Assembly: GCA_964574215.1 (NCBI GenBank)
Contig: CAZNLR010000043.1
Span: 1-42,862 of the forward strand
Length of the DNA stretch: 42,862 nt
Direction: 5' to 3'
Source of the DNA: GCA-2725625 sp964574215
GTDB lineage: Bacteria > Pseudomonadota > Alphaproteobacteria > Rhodospirillales > UBA2165
Positions 41,145 through 42,862 of the stretch are shown here, piece after piece. The position numbers and the translations under genes are program-made. The notes beneath the pieces were generated by a model that searched no databases, was not told the DNA's origin, and saw only the letters and a program-made list of their open reading frames with translations. Numbering within the stretch: position 1 is the stretch's first letter; every line of letters starts with the position of its first letter.

Positions 41145-42728
41145 GTGAGCCAAACAAAGTACATCATTTCGGTCCGGCAATTGGCAGCAATATCTGTCAT
41201 CATGCTCCTGTCCGCCTGCGCGGTTCCGGATAAACAGGATAGTGGAAACGGCTTTCCTGTCGAATTGGCCCGGGACACATTGGAAACCGGATTTCGCCAG
41301 ATTACCCAACGTTATATCGAAAAGATTTCGGTCCGTGATCTTGCTTTGGAGGGTCTGCGGGGACTTTCGACCATCGAGCCCACATTACGTATTGAAGAGG
41401 TATCCGATGGGATTTCCCTGCACTCCGACTTTATCAGCAGGCACATCTATCGTACGCCTTCCCCCGAAGACAGTGACGCCTGGGCGCGGCTGACCGTTCG
41501 GGCGCTGGTTAATTTGAGAAACCGCTCCCCCGAATTTCGCGCAGCCGACGCCGAGAAACTGTATGAGGCCGTTTTCGACGGCTCATTGTCCCTGCTGGAC
41601 AAATTTTCACGTTATGCCAGCGCCAAACAGGCGGCCGAGAATAGAGCCAAAAGATCTGGATTCGGCGGCATCGGCATCCGGTTTTTCGCCATTCAAACCG
41701 GCAGCCGTGTCACCAGCGTTTTCAAAGATACGCCGGCGGCCAAGGCCGGTCTCCGCAAGGGGGATATAATCACCCATATCGATACCAGGCCGATTCGAGG
41801 CGTAAACAGGAAAGTCGTCCGCGATTGGCTGCGGGGCGCCATCGGTTCGGTCGTCGACTTGAGGGTGCTCCGATCACCGGGCGACCGGGAATTCACCTTT
41901 ACCGTCAAGCGGGACCGTATCGTATTGCCGACTGTTGCGCGGCGCATCAAAGACAGCGTAGTTTTTTTGAAGGTCACCGGCTTTAACAACCGGACCAGCC
42001 GGCAGGTCGTCAAACTGTACGCTGAAGGTAAAAGGATTTTGGGCGGCAAGGTCAAGGGCGTGGTTCTTGATCTGCGCGGCAACCCCGGAGGGCTGCTCAA
42101 ACAAGCCATAAAAGTCGCCGATCTTTTCCTGGCCAAGGGACGCATTCTGTCGACCCAGGGCCGCCATCCGGCCAGCAAACATAACTATGAAGCGAAATCC
42201 ACGGATATCGCGCTGGGCATTCCCGTGGCCGTTCTCATCAACAGCCGCTCGGCCAGCGCATCGGAAATCGTCGCCGCCGCTTTGCAGGATCACGAGCGGG
42301 CGGCGGTCATCGGGTCGTCCTCTTTCGGCAAGGGCTCGGTTCAAACCGTCGCCCGTCTTCCCAACGACGGAGAAATTACCCTGACCTGGTCGCGTTTCGT
42401 TACCCCGTCGGGCTATATACTGCATGAACTCGGCGTTCCGCCGACGATTTGCACCACCGGCCCCACAAGTTCGCCTGTACCGAGTACGGATGAAATCATC
42501 GAAAGCGAATTGAAAACGTTGACGGTCCATAGCGCCAGAAACCGCGCCTGGCGGTTAATTCACGCCAACGATAAGGATGGGCGCCGGCGGCTTAAGGCAA
42601 GTTGTCCCGGCACCAAGAGCCAAAGCGACCGGGAAATTCTTATCGCAGAACGAATTTTAAGCGATCCTGCACTTTACCAACGTGTGATGACGCTGAATAC
42701 GTCGGTGGCCTCGGCGCCGGGCAACTAA
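41145..42728 (+). CDS. S41-family carboxy-terminal processing protease (lipoprotein)
   Basis: 527 residues from GTG 41145, with AGGA about 10 bp upstream. A hydrophobic segment ends in lipobox LLSAC (Cys about residue 25), so the enzyme is probably anchored in a membrane facing the periplasm. A PDZ domain follows (TSVFKDTPAAKAGLRKGDII, about residues 185-265). The S41 domain holds VKGVVLDLRGNPGGLLKQAI, INSRSASASEIVAAALQDHE with the nucleophile Ser, and GSSSFGKGSVQTVARL with the general-base Lys. Typical targets are C-termini of envelope proteins. The C-terminal 80 residues show no domain I know. Confidence 0.94.
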   Translation: MSQTKYIISVRQLAAISVIMLLSACAVPDKQDSGNGFPVELARDTLETGFRQITQRYIEKISVRDLALEGLRGLSTIEPTLRIEEVSDGISLHSDFISRHIYRTPSPEDSDAWARLTVRALVNLRNRSPEFRAADAEKLYEAVFDGSLSLLDKFSRYASAKQAAENRAKRSGFGGIGIRFFAIQTGSRVTSVFKDTPAAKAGLRKGDIITHIDTRPIRGVNRKVVRDWLRGAIGSVVDLRVLRSPGDREFTFTVKRDRIVLPTVARRIKDSVVFLKVTGFNNRTSRQVVKLYAEGKRILGGKVKGVVLDLRGNPGGLLKQAIKVADLFLAKGRILSTQGRHPASKHNYEAKSTDIALGIPVAVLINSRSASASEIVAAALQDHERAAVIGSSSFGKGSVQTVARLPNDGEITLTWSRFVTPSGYILHELGVPPTICTTGPTSSPVPSTDEIIESELKTLTVHSARNRAWRLIHANDKDGRRRLKASCPGTKSQSDREILIAERILSDPALYQRVMTLNTSVASAPGN

Positions 42729-42758
42729 CAATTGACCCAATCGCCGAATTGGCACCGC

Positions 42759-42784
42759 CGGGTTATCCTCCCGGGTTATCCTCC
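42759..42784. repeat. Two tandem copies of a 13-bp unit
   Basis: CGGGTTATCCTCC occurs twice back to back (42759-42771, 42772-42784), and the second copy ends immediately before a -35 box. It could be a regulator half-site pair or a slippage duplication. Confidence 0.8.
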
Positions 42785-42812
42785 TTGACAGGAAGGATTG
42801 GATCGCTATTGT
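42785..42812 (+). promoter_or_regulatory. Sigma-70-type promoter for the gene starting at 42853
   Basis: TTGACA (42785-42790), a 16-bp spacer and TATTGT (42807-42812), about 40 bp ahead of the next ATG. This is the best consensus-like promoter I can see in the window and fits a strongly expressed gene. Confidence 0.7.
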
Positions 42813-42852
42813 GCGCTGCTCATCGAATAAATTATCAAACGGACGTTGAAAA

Positions 42853-42862
42853 ATGGCGAAGC
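42853..42862 (+). CDS. rpmG: Start of a truncated gene, probably ribosomal protein L33
   Basis: Only ATGGCGAAGC is present, reading Met-Ala-Lys. The strong promoter, and the usual alphaproteobacterial position downstream of rnr, suggest L33, whose N-terminus is MAK. Ten bases cannot prove this. Confidence 0.4.

Overview
The window looks like a chromosomal contig from a heterotrophic alphaproteobacterium, probably Rhodospirillales-like and possibly metagenome-derived because it contains a run of 60 Ns. This rests on the right-hand gene order (gatCAB, then ruvX-pyrB-pyrC'-plsY-dprA-topA-rnr, a secreted protease and what is probably rpmG), on protein character, and on frequent GTG/TTG starts. 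I could run no database search, so family names come from recognised motifs.

Region by region. (1) 1-5.1 kb: a tRNA-Ser(GCU), then a tightly overlapping minus-strand operon. It encodes two soluble reductive-dehalogenase/QueG-like corrinoid iron-sulfur proteins, an aryl-CoA-ligase-like AMP-forming enzyme, a PEMT/ICMT-like membrane methyltransferase and a small four-helix membrane protein. (2) 5.3-9.1 kb: a MetE-C-like zinc methyltransferase, a cytochrome P450 and a UbiD-family decarboxylase. (3) 9.2-15.6 kb: a homogentisate operon, hmgA-fahA, followed by a transhydroxylase-like molybdoenzyme that appears to carry an N-terminal SCP-2-like domain. A MarR regulator is divergent, with palindromic operators between it and hmgA. 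(4) 15.6-21.8 kb: small accessory genes (AraC regulator, VOC protein, TPR protein, alpha/beta hydrolase, tandem TauE/SafE permeases, a two-repeat secreted protein, an MliC-like lipoprotein), with an assembly gap and short repeats. (5) 21.8-25.9 kb: a GST whose promoter carries a close copy of the hmgA/marR operator, making it a candidate maleylacetoacetate isomerase of the same regulon. Then come a LysR regulator, a CDGSH iron-sulfur protein, a Gfo/Idh/MocA oxidoreductase and a lipoprotein. Convergent gene ends here carry copies of a GTACCAGGTAC palindrome. (6) 25.9-42.9 kb: mostly housekeeping: gatCAB, a second GST, a methyltransferase, a third TauE permease, and the ruvX-to-rnr block.

The most striking observation is the ArsM-like methyltransferase at 29922-30698. 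It is interrupted by one in-frame TGA exactly where relatives have a conserved cysteine. The frame stays open and family-like for 56 codons beyond it, and a hairpin with bacterial SECIS geometry lies just downstream. This is best explained as selenocysteine recoding. Other leads are the molybdoenzyme fusion in the homogentisate operon, the shared MarR operator that ties in the distant GST, and a dihydroorotase-like protein lacking the HxH metal motif.
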